A DNA stretch of 64,000 bases from Nemorincola sp044225795 (lineage in GTDB: Bacteria; Bacteroidota; Bacteroidia; Chitinophagales; Chitinophagaceae). The position numbers and the translations under genes are program-made. The stretch is taken from contig JBGAIF010000007.1 in the NCBI GenBank assembly GCA_044225795.1, positions 62,001-126,000 on the forward strand, written 5' to 3'. The notes under the pieces were generated by a model, which saw only the letters and a list, made by a program, of their open reading frames with translations, had not been told where the DNA came from and searched no databases. The stretch's first letter is position 1; each line of letters begins with the position of its first letter. Positions 35,356 through 45,217 of this stretch are shown one piece after another.

Positions 35356-36057
35356 GTGAACCTGCCCGATAGATATACCTACTTGCTGGTGGACTCGTGC
35401 TGCATTTTGTTTCCTTTCATTTGCTCTTTCCACCCGCGGATAAAATTCCACCATCAATGGCGGTACTTTGCGCTACCCTGCCTTATCACAGCTTCTTTCT
35501 TCATAGCCTGGGATATCATTTTTACAAAGATGGGCATCTGGAGCTTCAACACCAGGTATGTGCTTGGCTTATTCTGGTTTCACCTACCCCTTGAAGAGTA
35601 TCTTTTCTTTTTATGCATACCCTATGCCTGCACGTTCACCTATTATTGCTTTAACGCCTTCTTTCAATTCGAACGGTTTCATACATCGTCACAATGGCTT
35701 TCATACATGCTCATAGTTGGCCTTGCTGCTATCGCGCTGTTTCACCTGGGTGCCCTCTACACATCGGTCACCTTCTTGTTACTCTCTCTTTTGCTATCCA
35801 TACTCAGCTTCAGGAACTACAGATTCATGCCGGCCTTTTATGCATCCTTCTTTGTCATTCTTATTCCTTTTTTCATTTCCAACGGCATCCTTACCGGCAC
35901 CGGGCCGGATGAACCGGTTGTGATATACAACAATAACTACAACCTCGGGATCCGCATGGCTACCATCCCCGTAGAAGACACTTTTTATGGCATGCTTTTA
36001 CTGCTGATGAACGTCTTCGGGTTTGAGATGTTACGTAAACGGCAACTGAAAGCGTAG
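35356..36057 (+). CDS. crtYcd: Fused heterodimer-type lycopene cyclase (CrtYcd)
   Basis: A 233-aa membrane protein starting with GTG, made of two repeated lycopene-cyclase domains of about three helices each. The acidic motif appears as PLEE (78-81) in the first half and PVED (about 213) in the second, so the two subunits known separately in Gram-positives are joined in one chain. It would convert lycopene to beta-carotene. Last gene of the operon; I see no terminator in the 65 bases before the next gene. Confidence 0.9.
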   Translation: MNLPDRYTYLLVDSCCILFPFICSFHPRIKFHHQWRYFALPCLITASFFIAWDIIFTKMGIWSFNTRYVLGLFWFHLPLEEYLFFLCIPYACTFTYYCFNAFFQFERFHTSSQWLSYMLIVGLAAIALFHLGALYTSVTFLLLSLLLSILSFRNYRFMPAFYASFFVILIPFFISNGILTGTGPDEPVVIYNNNYNLGIRMATIPVEDTFYGMLLLLMNVFGFEMLRKRQLKA

Positions 36058-36109
36058 ATTGTCAAATGCTTACAATTACAGATTTATAATAGGGGTGTGA
36101 GTTAAACCT

Positions 36110-36117
36110 TATCTTTA
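36110..36117 (+). promoter_or_regulatory. -7-like box TATCTTTA before the large receptor gene
   Basis: A TAnnTTTA variant of the -7 consensus, 32 bases before the ATG at 36150. No TTTG sits 20 bases upstream. Without a terminator after crtYcd, read-through from the carotenoid operon is also possible. Confidence 0.4.
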
Positions 36118-36149
36118 CATTAGTGTCTAATAACACTATAAAACACGCA

Positions 36150-39014
36150 ATGATCTTACGGCCGCTCGTCCTCTTGTACCTTGTTTGCGCTCCCTTGCTA
36201 TCACTATCCCAGACCTATAGTATATCCGGCCGCACAGTTGACGCCGGCGATATGTCCGCCCTGATAGGAGTTGCCGTTACCTGCACTAAGACCACCGACA
36301 CCACGATCAGGACCGGAATGGTAACGGATGTTTTTGGCAATTTCGAATTCGGGGAAATATCTGCCGGCCGGTACTTGCTCGTGTTCAATTATATGGGGTA
36401 TAGGTCCGTATCGCAGACCATCACCATTGCCGACAAAAATGTGGTGTTGAACCTCGTGAAAATGAAGTCGAATGATACCAAGCTGAAAGAGGTCACCGTC
36501 ACCGGAAAGCAGATACGGGCAGAACAAAAAGGAGATACCTCACAGTTCAATGCCGATGCCTACAAAACCAATCCTGACGCCACAGCCGAAGATCTCGTAA
36601 CAAAAATGCCCGGGGTAACGTCGGACAACTCAGGGGTAAAGGTGAATGGCGAAGCAGTGCAGCAGGTCTATGTGGATGGCAAACCCTTTTTTGGCACTGA
36701 CCCTACCCTGGCGCTGAAGAACCTCCCGTCCGAGATCATTGATAAGATACAGGTATTCGATAAGCTAAGCGACCAGGCCCAGTTCACCGGCTTCGACGAT
36801 GGCAATACCCAAAAGACGATCAATATCATCACCAAAAGAAACATGAGTGCGGGCACTTTTGGCAAGATCTATGCCGGCTATGGCACCGATGACCGGTATA
36901 TCGCCGGCGGCAATCTGAACTCTTTCAAAGGCGACACCAGGCTGTCTGTCATAGGACTGTCCAATAACATCAACCAGCAAAATTTCAGTGCAGACGATAT
37001 CCTGGGCATTACAGGCGGTGGTGGCGGCAGAAACCGTGGCGGCGGCGGCAGGGGTGGCAACAGCGGCGGCCCCGGCTATGGTGGCGGCAATAACTTTTCT
37101 GTTGGGCAGCAAAACGGCATTACGACAACCAATTCCTTTGGATTCAACTATACCGATAATATCACCAAAAAACTGAAGTTCACAGGCAGCTACTTTTATA
37201 ATGGCACAAACAACTCCACTAACTCCGATATTACCCGCAACTACTTCTCCACGTCCGATACAGACAATGTATATAATGAAGATGATAACACAACTTCCCG
37301 CAACCTGAACCATAGGGCGAACATGAAGTTTGAATATACGATCGACTCATTCAACTCGATCACCTTTACCCCTGGATTTAGTTACCAGGACAACCGCTCA
37401 ACGAACGGCACTTCCGCGGTTGACAGCCTCGGCGAATTTATCTCCAGCCGGACTAATAATAACAACACAGCCAACAATAAAGGATATAACTCAACAAACA
37501 ACCTGCTGATACAACATAGGTTCAGCAAGCCTCGCCGTACTATATCACTCAATATCTCCGCAAATGCCAATGAAAAGACAGGAGACGGATCATACTACTC
37601 ACTCAATAACTTTTACAATCCCGACACAGCCAACCTTCGCGACCAGCATTACGGCCTTTACAGTAATGGCTACAGCGTATCTCCTAATGTGACCTATACG
37701 GAACCCATTGGCCGCCGCGGGCAGATCATGGCCAATTACAATCCGTCCGTGGCACGAAGCAGTTCTGACAAGCAGACATTCGATACGGCTGCTGGTACAC
37801 ATGAATATTCTGTGCTCGATCCTTTCTACTCTAACACCTACAATACCACATACACTGCACACAAAGGCGGACTGAGCTACCGCATCGGTGAACACAAGGC
37901 CAACTTTACCATTGGCGCCAATGTGCAATATGCCAACCTGCAGGGAAACGAAATATTCCCGCATAGCTTTTCTATTCAGAGAAACTTTACCGACATACTC
38001 CCCACCGCTACTTTCAACTACCGCTATTCTGATGGCCGGAACCTGCGTGTCATGTATCGTACAAATACATCAGCGCCTACCGTATCCCAGTTACAGAATG
38101 TGCTGGATGTCAGCAATCCGCTGCTGCTGAAGACAGGCAATGCCAACCTCAACCAGACCTACGAACAAACTGTCATAGTCCGCTATGGCAACACCCGCGC
38201 CACAACTGGAAAGAACCTTTTCCTGAACCTCTACGTGAATTACGTCAACAATTATATCGCCAATTCATCCATCATCCCCAATGCTCCTTATCACTATACC
38301 GATGACTTTACCAAAGATACAGTGCTCATCAACCGGGGCAGCCAGCTCACCAGGCCTGTGAATATGGATGGATTCTGGAATACACGGTCCTTCATCACCT
38401 ATGGCCTGCCCCTGGGCTTCATCAAATCAAACCTGAACATAAACGGTGGGTTTAACTTCACACGCACACCCGGGCAGGTCAATTTCATTACTAATTACTC
38501 CAGCAATTACACGCCTTCTTTTGGTATCGTATTAAGCAGCAACGTTAGTAAGGAGCTCGACTTTACACTTTCATACACCGGCAATTACAATTTTGTCAGC
38601 AATACTACCCAACCCCAGGCCAATAATGACTATTACAACCATACAGCTTCATTTAAGATCAACTGGCTTTTCCTCGATCATTTCGTATTTAATACTAGCA
38701 TTGCAGACAACTACTACACGGCATTCAGCGGCACCGGTGATCAGAATTTCATTCTGTGGAATGCCTACCTTGGCTACAAGATGCTGAAGAACAAAGCGCT
38801 TGAGGCCCGTATCTCCGCATACGACATCCTCAATCAGAATAAAAGTATCAGCAGAACAGTTACTGAGACCTATGTGGAGAATAACATAACGCAGGTCCTG
38901 CAACAATACTTCATGCTGCAACTTACTTATACGCTGCGTCCGCCAAAGGGTACTACGCCGCCACCTCCATCCGACGATGGTGGCAGGCCTTCCTGGCGCG
39001 ACCATATGCACTAA
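36150..39014 (+). CDS. Outer-membrane beta-barrel receptor with carboxypeptidase-like N-domain
   Basis: About 954 aa from the ATG at 36150 (signal MILRPLVLLYLVCAPLLSLSQ); a GTG at 36123 is the longest alternative. Residues about 22-105 are a carboxypeptidase D regulatory-like beta-sandwich (SISGRTVDAGDMSALIGVAV), 120-215 a plug-like region (VNGEAVQQVYVDGKPFFG), then a Gly-rich loop at about 285-310 (GGGGRNRGGGGRGG) and a long barrel region with alternating aromatic strands to the end. The tail is PPPPSDDGGRPSWRDHMH. It belongs to the TonB-receptor-like group without an obvious TonB box. No SusD partner is present, so the substrate is unknown. Confidence 0.85.
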   Translation: MILRPLVLLYLVCAPLLSLSQTYSISGRTVDAGDMSALIGVAVTCTKTTDTTIRTGMVTDVFGNFEFGEISAGRYLLVFNYMGYRSVSQTITIADKNVVLNLVKMKSNDTKLKEVTVTGKQIRAEQKGDTSQFNADAYKTNPDATAEDLVTKMPGVTSDNSGVKVNGEAVQQVYVDGKPFFGTDPTLALKNLPSEIIDKIQVFDKLSDQAQFTGFDDGNTQKTINIITKRNMSAGTFGKIYAGYGTDDRYIAGGNLNSFKGDTRLSVIGLSNNINQQNFSADDILGITGGGGGRNRGGGGRGGNSGGPGYGGGNNFSVGQQNGITTTNSFGFNYTDNITKKLKFTGSYFYNGTNNSTNSDITRNYFSTSDTDNVYNEDDNTTSRNLNHRANMKFEYTIDSFNSITFTPGFSYQDNRSTNGTSAVDSLGEFISSRTNNNNTANNKGYNSTNNLLIQHRFSKPRRTISLNISANANEKTGDGSYYSLNNFYNPDTANLRDQHYGLYSNGYSVSPNVTYTEPIGRRGQIMANYNPSVARSSSDKQTFDTAAGTHEYSVLDPFYSNTYNTTYTAHKGGLSYRIGEHKANFTIGANVQYANLQGNEIFPHSFSIQRNFTDILPTATFNYRYSDGRNLRVMYRTNTSAPTVSQLQNVLDVSNPLLLKTGNANLNQTYEQTVIVRYGNTRATTGKNLFLNLYVNYVNNYIANSSIIPNAPYHYTDDFTKDTVLINRGSQLTRPVNMDGFWNTRSFITYGLPLGFIKSNLNINGGFNFTRTPGQVNFITNYSSNYTPSFGIVLSSNVSKELDFTLSYTGNYNFVSNTTQPQANNDYYNHTASFKINWLFLDHFVFNTSIADNYYTAFSGTGDQNFILWNAYLGYKMLKNKALEARISAYDILNQNKSISRTVTETYVENNITQVLQQYFMLQLTYTLRPPKGTTPPPPSDDGGRPSWRDHMH

Positions 39015-39048
39015 AAAGAACAGCCCCGCACCGCGGGGCTGTTCTTTT
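39014..39048. terminator. Bidirectional terminator between receptor and aldolase
   Basis: AAAAGAACAGCCCCGC (39014-39029) pairs perfectly with 39033-39048 around an ACC loop. A and T tracts on both sides serve both convergent genes. Confidence 0.9.
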
Positions 39049-39063
39049 ATGATCGTTTTAAAA

Positions 39064-40119
39064 TTAAGCTATGGTCACTGCGCTGTCCAGGTACACATCT
39101 TGTATCGTATTCAACAGCTCCACACCCTCATTCATAGGCTTCTGGAATGCTTTACGTCCGCTGATGAGGCCCATACCGCCTGCGCGTTTGTTCACCACCG
39201 CGGTCATTACTGCTTCCGCCATATCAGTTGCGCCCTTAGACTCACCGCCTGAGTTGATAAGTCCAACGCGGCCCATGTAACAGTTAGCTACCTGGTAGCG
39301 GCAAAGATCGATCGGGTGATCAGTTGTCAGCTTCTCATAGACCAGCTTGCTGGTCTTACCGAAGTTGATGGCGTTATAACCTCCATTGTTTGTTGGGAGC
39401 TTTTGTTTGATGATGTCCGCCTGGATGGTCACACCGAGATGGTTGGCCTGGCCGGTAAGATCAGCAGCAGTATGGTAATCAACACCATCCTTCTTAAAGC
39501 CGCTGTTACGCAGATAGCACCACAGTACAGTTGCCATACCCAGTTCGTGAGCATATTCAAATGCCTTAGCCACTTCTACTATCTGGCGTGCGCTCTCGTC
39601 TGAACCGAAGTAGATGGTTGCGCCTACTGCTACTGCACCCATGTTCCATGCATCCTTAATAGTGCCGAACATGATCTGGTCGAACTTGTTAGGGTAGGAA
39701 ATGAATTCGTTATGGTTCACCTTTACAATGAAAGGTATCTTATGAGCATATTTGCGGGCTACAGCGCCAAGCACGCCATAGGTAGAAGCAACCGCGTTGC
39801 AACCACCTTCCATCGCCAGCTTCACAATATTCTCCGGATCAAAATAGATCGGGTTGGGAGCGAAAGAAGCGCCGCCGCTATGCTCTATACCCTGGTCAAC
39901 AGGAAGAATGGACACATAACCGGAATTACCAAGACGGCCATTGCTCATGATCGTGTTCAGGCTACGCAGTGTCTGTACATTACGGTTTGATTCTGTCCAT
40001 ACTGTATCAAGGTGCGAAGGAGAAGGGATATGAATCGCAGATTTATCAATTGTTTTGCTGGTATGACCTAAGTAATACTCGGCTTTGTCGCCTAATAGCT
40101 GTTGGATCTTTGAAGACAT
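39064..40119 (-). CDS. Class I fructose-bisphosphate aldolase (DhnA-type)
   Basis: A 351-aa TIM-barrel aldolase of the archaeal/DhnA class I group that splits fructose-1,6-bisphosphate by Schiff base. Signs are SILPVDQGIEHSGGASF (near residue 70), IPFIVKVNHNEF with the candidate active-site Lys, and LINSGGESKG phosphate-binding loop at about 285. Length matches the E. coli FbaB class. It is monocistronic, with its own promoter box at 40145-40152. Confidence 0.93.
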   Translation of the reverse strand: MSSKIQQLLGDKAEYYLGHTSKTIDKSAIHIPSPSHLDTVWTESNRNVQTLRSLNTIMSNGRLGNSGYVSILPVDQGIEHSGGASFAPNPIYFDPENIVKLAMEGGCNAVASTYGVLGAVARKYAHKIPFIVKVNHNEFISYPNKFDQIMFGTIKDAWNMGAVAVGATIYFGSDESARQIVEVAKAFEYAHELGMATVLWCYLRNSGFKKDGVDYHTAADLTGQANHLGVTIQADIIKQKLPTNNGGYNAINFGKTSKLVYEKLTTDHPIDLCRYQVANCYMGRVGLINSGGESKGATDMAEAVMTAVVNKRAGGMGLISGRKAFQKPMNEGVELLNTIQDVYLDSAVTIA

Positions 40120-40144
40120 AGTAAATTATTTTTAAATTCGGCTG

Positions 40145-40152
40145 CAAAGGTA
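40145..40152 (-). promoter_or_regulatory. -7 promoter box TACCTTTG before the aldolase gene
   Basis: On the minus strand TACCTTTG matches TAnnTTTG and lies 25 bases before the ATG at 40119. Confidence 0.6.
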
Positions 40153-40287
40153 TCTCAAAAAAGGGAAAGTAAAAAGGAGAATTATATATGATTATACACC
40201 CCTCTGACCTGAAAAAACCGCTGAAAAGTAACCACTAATAAATATTTATAACAATATAACGTGTTGAGGAAAAAGTCAGGCTTGCAT

Positions 40288-41856
40288 TTAGTCATTCACC
40301 TGGTACACACGCAGTCCCGGAATGGCGCCATTGGTTAATTCAGGAAATACATTGCCTTGCTCATCCCTGTTCACCACAATACCCGAACCGTTTTTAGCGC
40401 CATATGGCCGGTGGTCGAAATAATAGTTCACATGATACCTGCGCATGTCTTTCAGTATCTCATGCTCCGGTGCCTGTTTCGGAATACTGTATAACTGGAT
40501 ACCGGAGAAATAAGAGATTCGCTCCAACCGCTGCGCCTCATGGGCCGGGTAGGCAACTGCTGTAAATGACCCTTTTATATTCAGTTGCTTCAGTTGTTGC
40601 GCAATAATAAGATCAGCCTTCCCTTCATCATACATCTTCCGCAATCCCCACAGCGGCTCTATCACTATGGATAACGATAGCAGGATAGCTGCCGCGTTGC
40701 GTACCCTTTCATTCTTTACAACCTGGATGAATAATGCCGCGATAACAATAAGGAGTATGAATACATACCAGATATATCTCGGTTCAAAATTCACCAAAAA
40801 ATATCCCGTCGGGAACAGCAATGCCGACAATACGACGATAAAGGCGGACCTTGGAAATCCCGCATCCTTATCTTCCTGTCCGGCAAGCAGCCTCACAAAA
40901 TACCGGACCGCATAGAGCGCAAATAATGGCAGAACAAATGACAAGCGGAACATGCAGACGATCAGCTTCGCCATATTATAGCCTATCCTCAGTAGTTGCC
41001 TGCCGAACAGGTAGAACGAACTCCAGAAGTGTGGCGTATTGCCATTAGCTACATAAGGGTCTTCCCAATAGTTGGGGCTACCCTTATAGGCAGGTGGCAA
41101 CAACACATCTATCCCACCCTTCCAGTAAGGATGGCCCACCAGGTACCACGATGTATTGAGCTTACCGGCAGTGGAGGTGGTCCATATCCCATACTTGTCG
41201 TGCAATGCCCATAACCATGGAAATGCGCAGCAAAAAAAAGTAACGGCTACGATACCCAGGAACCGCAACCACTTTCCGTCACTGGACACGACAAACCATG
41301 TACAGCAGACTGTATTCAGAAAGAAGAATGGCAAGGCATATGATTTGGCGAAGTAGGCGCAGGCACCCAGCACTCCGTACAGCACCTGGTAAGAGACCCG
41401 TTTGCTGAATTGCTCACTAAGCATCAACCGCATAGCGGCCAGCAAAAAGAAACACTCCCACAGATCATCAAATGATTGCCAGAACACAGCATAACAAAGA
41501 AAGATGGCCACGCTCACATGAAGCAGCCGTTGTTGTTCCTTCCCTATTTCAAAGAATAATAAGAATGAATGGAATATGTATGACACACACAGCGCGCCAA
41601 GCGTATTCACCATTACAGACGCAGGTATAGCCGCAATGCCGGCCTTTATGACCAAAGCAGTAAGCCAGCAGCTCCATGGGCTCCAGTAGCCATTCACCGC
41701 CGTCGCCATATCACCATCTGCGTACCTCTGAGATATCGTCAGGTAAGCTGTGCCGTCAGGGTCAATATAATATTGGTAATGGGGATAGATAATATACAAT
41801 GCCACCATCATCAGCACTGCTGATATCATGAAGGGTGTATATCTCTGAAGTCCCAT
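40288..41856 (-). CDS. Multi-spanning membrane protein, GT-C-like
   Basis: A 522-aa protein with about 11 hydrophobic helices. The first periplasmic loop contains YIDPDGTAYLTISQRYADGD and NGYWSPWSCW, where the acidic D-x-D-like pair and Trp-rich segment resemble the catalytic loop of GT-C enzymes (Dol-P-mannose/ArnT type). A soluble C-terminal domain (from about residue 430) ends GLRVYQVND. It follows a second GT-C-like gene with no gap, so the pair likely acts in surface glycan or glycoprotein modification. Donor and acceptor unknown. Confidence 0.7.
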   Translation of the reverse strand: MGLQRYTPFMISAVLMMVALYIIYPHYQYYIDPDGTAYLTISQRYADGDMATAVNGYWSPWSCWLTALVIKAGIAAIPASVMVNTLGALCVSYIFHSFLLFFEIGKEQQRLLHVSVAIFLCYAVFWQSFDDLWECFFLLAAMRLMLSEQFSKRVSYQVLYGVLGACAYFAKSYALPFFFLNTVCCTWFVVSSDGKWLRFLGIVAVTFFCCAFPWLWALHDKYGIWTTSTAGKLNTSWYLVGHPYWKGGIDVLLPPAYKGSPNYWEDPYVANGNTPHFWSSFYLFGRQLLRIGYNMAKLIVCMFRLSFVLPLFALYAVRYFVRLLAGQEDKDAGFPRSAFIVVLSALLFPTGYFLVNFEPRYIWYVFILLIVIAALFIQVVKNERVRNAAAILLSLSIVIEPLWGLRKMYDEGKADLIIAQQLKQLNIKGSFTAVAYPAHEAQRLERISYFSGIQLYSIPKQAPEHEILKDMRRYHVNYYFDHRPYGAKNGSGIVVNRDEQGNVFPELTNGAIPGLRVYQVND

Positions 41857-43200
41857 TTATATTGCTTGTCTCCTGCTGCCCAAGATACTCATATATCCCG
41901 TTACAGAGCACGCAATAGCTATGAGAGATACAGGAAGGAAGTAGCGGGTATTGGCTATGGGTCCTGCTGCCACGGCAAAATACCCGATAAATATAAGCAG
42001 GAACAGACGGATACCGCGAGGTATATTCCTTCGTGTGAAGAATACTACTAAACCAATGAACCTGATGCAGTTGAATAGAAATACGACCAGCACCACCGGC
42101 AACGATCCGTTATGCCGCATATAATCGCTCAACCCGGCCATACCCCTATCCCTCCATGATGCATAGAACCCTTGCTTGTTGCCTTTGTCATAAAGCCCGC
42201 CATAGGTCAACTTACCCGTGAACAGGTCTATCTCTGCCTTGCCGGGCTCTACAAATATCCTCGCGCTGTTCTCCAAGTGATAGGCCATATACGGCACAAA
42301 GTTCTGCCGCAAAAGATCCATTCCTCTCTCGTTGGCATAGTCATATCTTGTCCCGTAATCAGGGATCGCGTTCATAAGTGCCCGCTCGTCGCTAAGAAAC
42401 TTCACGGCATAGTCCTGCCCCTTGGCATGGCCAAAGAACTCGTAATAATAGTACACGGCATTGAAGGCCTTATTGCTTGTAAAATGAAATTTACCTGTAC
42501 GCAGATAGTTGGAATAACTGTACAGCATCATGGCGCATAACGGCGCAATGGCCGCCAGCACCGGTCGCTGCATATTCACTTTCAGGTAGCGTGCTGTGGC
42601 GATCACCATTACGATATGCGCATACACAAACGGATACAGTACCGGCTTCACCAGCATGCCGGCAATGAGGCACAGGCTCATATAGGCCGCGTAAGCCAGG
42701 CGGCGCTCCTGCCACCAGCGCACAAAATTGCCCGCATAAAGCAACGCAAATGTTTGCAGCAATATGTCCGGAGCTATTGTATTGGCATTGATGAACTGTG
42801 AAGGGTACCCGATGACCAGCAACAGCAACAGCCAATCGTACTTGGCATCATAGCCAAGCCTGGTCAGCATCTTCCTGCAATACATGATATTGAACACTGA
42901 AAGCATGTTCTGCAACACGATCACTACCCAGTTATTGACAGAGAACAAATAAACGCCCAGCAGGAACAGCGGGTACAATGGTTGCCGTTGCGTCATGTAC
43001 TCAGGCTGTATAGGAAGTGCCGGGTTGCCGCTGTAAAAGAAAAAATGTTGCTTGATGTTGAGCGCCTCGTAAATATACTCGAACGAATCACCCATATATA
43101 TCCGTTTAAAACTGAGTGCCATTGCAAAGAACACAACATGTACCAGCAGCACTATGCTGATAAATATTTTGTCCTTGTAGTTCAGTTTCAACATCATCAA
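41857..43200 (-). CDS. Multi-spanning membrane protein, GT-C-like
   Basis: A 447-aa protein with about 10-11 helices. The first loop after helix 1 has IYMGDSFEYIYEALNI and later YMTQRQPLYPLFLLG, a pattern (D-S-x-E-Y and R-x-P-x-Y) common to GT-C glycosyltransferases that use lipid-linked sugar donors. It abuts the next gene at 41856 and starts 23 bases from the end of prmC on the same strand. Confidence 0.72.
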   Translation of the reverse strand: MMMLKLNYKDKIFISIVLLVHVVFFAMALSFKRIYMGDSFEYIYEALNIKQHFFFYSGNPALPIQPEYMTQRQPLYPLFLLGVYLFSVNNWVVIVLQNMLSVFNIMYCRKMLTRLGYDAKYDWLLLLLVIGYPSQFINANTIAPDILLQTFALLYAGNFVRWWQERRLAYAAYMSLCLIAGMLVKPVLYPFVYAHIVMVIATARYLKVNMQRPVLAAIAPLCAMMLYSYSNYLRTGKFHFTSNKAFNAVYYYYEFFGHAKGQDYAVKFLSDERALMNAIPDYGTRYDYANERGMDLLRQNFVPYMAYHLENSARIFVEPGKAEIDLFTGKLTYGGLYDKGNKQGFYASWRDRGMAGLSDYMRHNGSLPVVLVVFLFNCIRFIGLVVFFTRRNIPRGIRLFLLIFIGYFAVAAGPIANTRYFLPVSLIAIACSVTGYMSILGSRRQAI

Positions 43201-43223
43201 TACTACATTACTCTTTTAACTAA

Positions 43224-44096
43224 TTACCTTATTAACGAAGCCTTGAGCATTCGTAAGTTACCATGTATGTCCTTTCTGATCTCAGCGCTATACCCCATCT
43301 CTTCGAATAATGCCTTTGTTTCCTCCGCATGTCCGGCATCCAGTTCGCAATAGATAGTGCCCCCCTGTTTCAGATGCTCCGGCCCAGCCTCGGCTATGGC
43401 GCGGTAAAACACCAATGCATCATTGTCAGGCACAAAGAGTGCCACATGTGGCTCGTAGGCGGTCACATTGGCATGCATCTTCTTTTCCTCACTTTTCGGG
43501 ATATATGGAGGATTGGATACAATGATATCATAACGCTGCAATGCCTCATTTCTTACATGCTCATCCAGAAAATCCATACAAAGCACTTTTATCCTGTCCC
43601 GCTCGCCTTCCGGCAATACCCACGGTATGTTTGTCTGAAGTATTTCAAGCGCCGCTCCGCTTATATCCACACAGGTCAGTACAGACTGTTTCAGCTTTTT
43701 CCGCAGCGACAACCCTATACAACCGCTCCCGGAGCCAATATCCAGTATCTTTAATTTATCGCTCTTTGCCTCATCCAGTATCCACTGCACCAGTTCTTCC
43801 GTCTCCGGCCTGGGAATAAGCACATGCTCGTTAACAATGAACTCCTGACCCATGAACCAGGCACTTCCCGTTATATATTGCAGCGGGCGCCCCTTTATCA
43901 GTTCAGGCATAGCCTTGTTATAAGCCCGCTCCTGCTTGTCGCTGAGCGCCTCATCCTTCCGGGCAAGGCGGTCCAGCTTACTGAGCCCCGTTACGTGCTC
44001 CAGGAACAGATGCGCAATAGAAGTAGCCTCTCCTTCGTCATAAAGTGGCTGCAGTTTGTCCTTCAGGCTGTAAAATGCCTTACTGTAGGTAAGCAT
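43224..44096 (-). CDS. prmC: Peptide chain release factor N(5)-glutamine methyltransferase
   Basis: A 290-aa SAM-dependent enzyme that methylates the Gln of the GGQ motif in release factors. GSGSGCIGLSL (121-131) is the SAM site and NPPYIP (195-200) the catalytic motif; LIPRPETEELV (93-103) is a PrmC hallmark. The start at 44096 lies 4 bases from a -7-like box on the minus strand. A short convergent space separates nothing; the gene is divergent from ribD. Confidence 0.93.
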   Translation of the reverse strand: MLTYSKAFYSLKDKLQPLYDEGEATSIAHLFLEHVTGLSKLDRLARKDEALSDKQERAYNKAMPELIKGRPLQYITGSAWFMGQEFIVNEHVLIPRPETEELVQWILDEAKSDKLKILDIGSGSGCIGLSLRKKLKQSVLTCVDISGAALEILQTNIPWVLPEGERDRIKVLCMDFLDEHVRNEALQRYDIIVSNPPYIPKSEEKKMHANVTAYEPHVALFVPDNDALVFYRAIAEAGPEHLKQGGTIYCELDAGHAEETKALFEEMGYSAEIRKDIHGNLRMLKASLIR

Positions 44097-44098
44097 GG

Positions 44099-44119
44099 GG
44101 TAAAGATATAATCTTTACC
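44099..44119. promoter_or_regulatory. Perfect 21-bp palindrome between prmC and ribD
   Basis: GGTAAAGAT (44099-44107), ATA, ATCTTTACC (44111-44119). Read leftwards it contains TATCTTTA, 4 bases before the prmC ATG, so it overlaps a -7 box. A second TATCTTTA at 44129-44136 faces ribD. Confidence 0.5.
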
Positions 44120-44143
44120 GTTTGCGATTATCTTTACATAACA

Positions 44144-45214
44144 GTGGATCACAGCGCATATATGTCCAGGTGCCTGGTACTGGCACAAAAGGCCAAAGGC
44201 CATACGGCCCCAAACCCCATGGTTGGGGCTGTACTGGTGCATGGAGACCGCGTGATCGGCGAAGGATGGCACCACTTTTACGGTGCAGACCATGCAGAGA
44301 TCAATTGCCTGAAGAATGTACAGGAGGCCGACAAGCACCTCATTCCCGAAAGCACTATGTACGTCAACCTGGAGCCCTGCGCGCACTATGGCATCACACC
44401 ACCCTGCGCCAACCGGTTGGTGGCAGAACAGGTAAAGAAAGTGGTGATCGCCAATACCGATCCTTTTGAAAAGGTAAGCGGCCGTGGCATACAGATATTA
44501 CACGACGCCGGCATTACCACAGAAACAGGCATTATGGATGCTGCCGGAAAATGGATGAACAGGCGCTTCTTTTGTTTTCATAGCCTCAGGCGCCCCTATA
44601 TCATCCTTAAATGGGCACAGGCCTCCGACGGCTTTATCGCTCCTGCAGATAAAAGCAGGCTGCAGATGACCGGGGAGCAAAGCCGTGAGTTGTTGCACAG
44701 GTGGCGCACAGAGGAAAGTGCCATCATGGTGGGTGCTACAACTGCCCGGAATGACAACCCCGAGCTTACAGCCCGCCTGTATAAAGGCAGGCAGCCCCTG
44801 CGCATTGTTATAGACAGGCACCTGCATCTGCCGCATACACATCACGTTTTTGATGAAGCCGCCGCCACTTGGGTCATCAATGAACAACGGGAAGCATTGG
44901 AAGGTAATGTGCACCTTGTCCGCCTCGCATTTGATGAACACATCCTGAACAACTTGCTTCAGAAGCTATATGACCAGCGCATCTTATCGCTTATAATAGA
45001 AGGAGGTGCCGTATTGCTTTCCAACTTCATTAGCGCAGGCCTCTGGGACGAGGCCCGCGTCTTCACCGCCCCGTTATCACTAAGTGATGGCATTGCCGCC
45101 CCCGTGCTGAAAGATCAGGATAAAGCATTCACCAACTATGTCGGGCACGATACCCTTGATGTTTTTGTCAATAAAAACAGTGCATATCCCTATGTGCCTG
45201 GAATGGACTTGTAG
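44144..45214 (+). CDS. ribD: Bifunctional riboflavin deaminase/reductase RibD
   Basis: A 356-aa enzyme of riboflavin synthesis. Residues 1-145 are the deaminase with the zinc site HAE (50-52) and PCAHYGITPPC (78-88); residues 150-356 are the reductase (LKWAQASDGFIAPADKSR; TAGAEST-like region; IEGGAVLLSNFI). The start is GTG at 44144, because the family begins about six residues before YM in MDHSAYMSRCLVLA; an ATG at 44162 would cut these. It is followed 3 bases later by EamA. Confidence 0.94.
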   Translation: MDHSAYMSRCLVLAQKAKGHTAPNPMVGAVLVHGDRVIGEGWHHFYGADHAEINCLKNVQEADKHLIPESTMYVNLEPCAHYGITPPCANRLVAEQVKKVVIANTDPFEKVSGRGIQILHDAGITTETGIMDAAGKWMNRRFFCFHSLRRPYIILKWAQASDGFIAPADKSRLQMTGEQSRELLHRWRTEESAIMVGATTARNDNPELTARLYKGRQPLRIVIDRHLHLPHTHHVFDEAAATWVINEQREALEGNVHLVRLAFDEHILNNLLQKLYDQRILSLIIEGGAVLLSNFISAGLWDEARVFTAPLSLSDGIAAPVLKDQDKAFTNYVGHDTLDVFVNKNSAYPYVPGMDL

Positions 45215-45217
45215 CCT

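Noticed and set aside
37021..37090. GGC-rich stretch in the receptor gene considered as a non-coding repeat
   Set aside because: It is in frame and encodes the Gly-rich loop typical of this receptor group.
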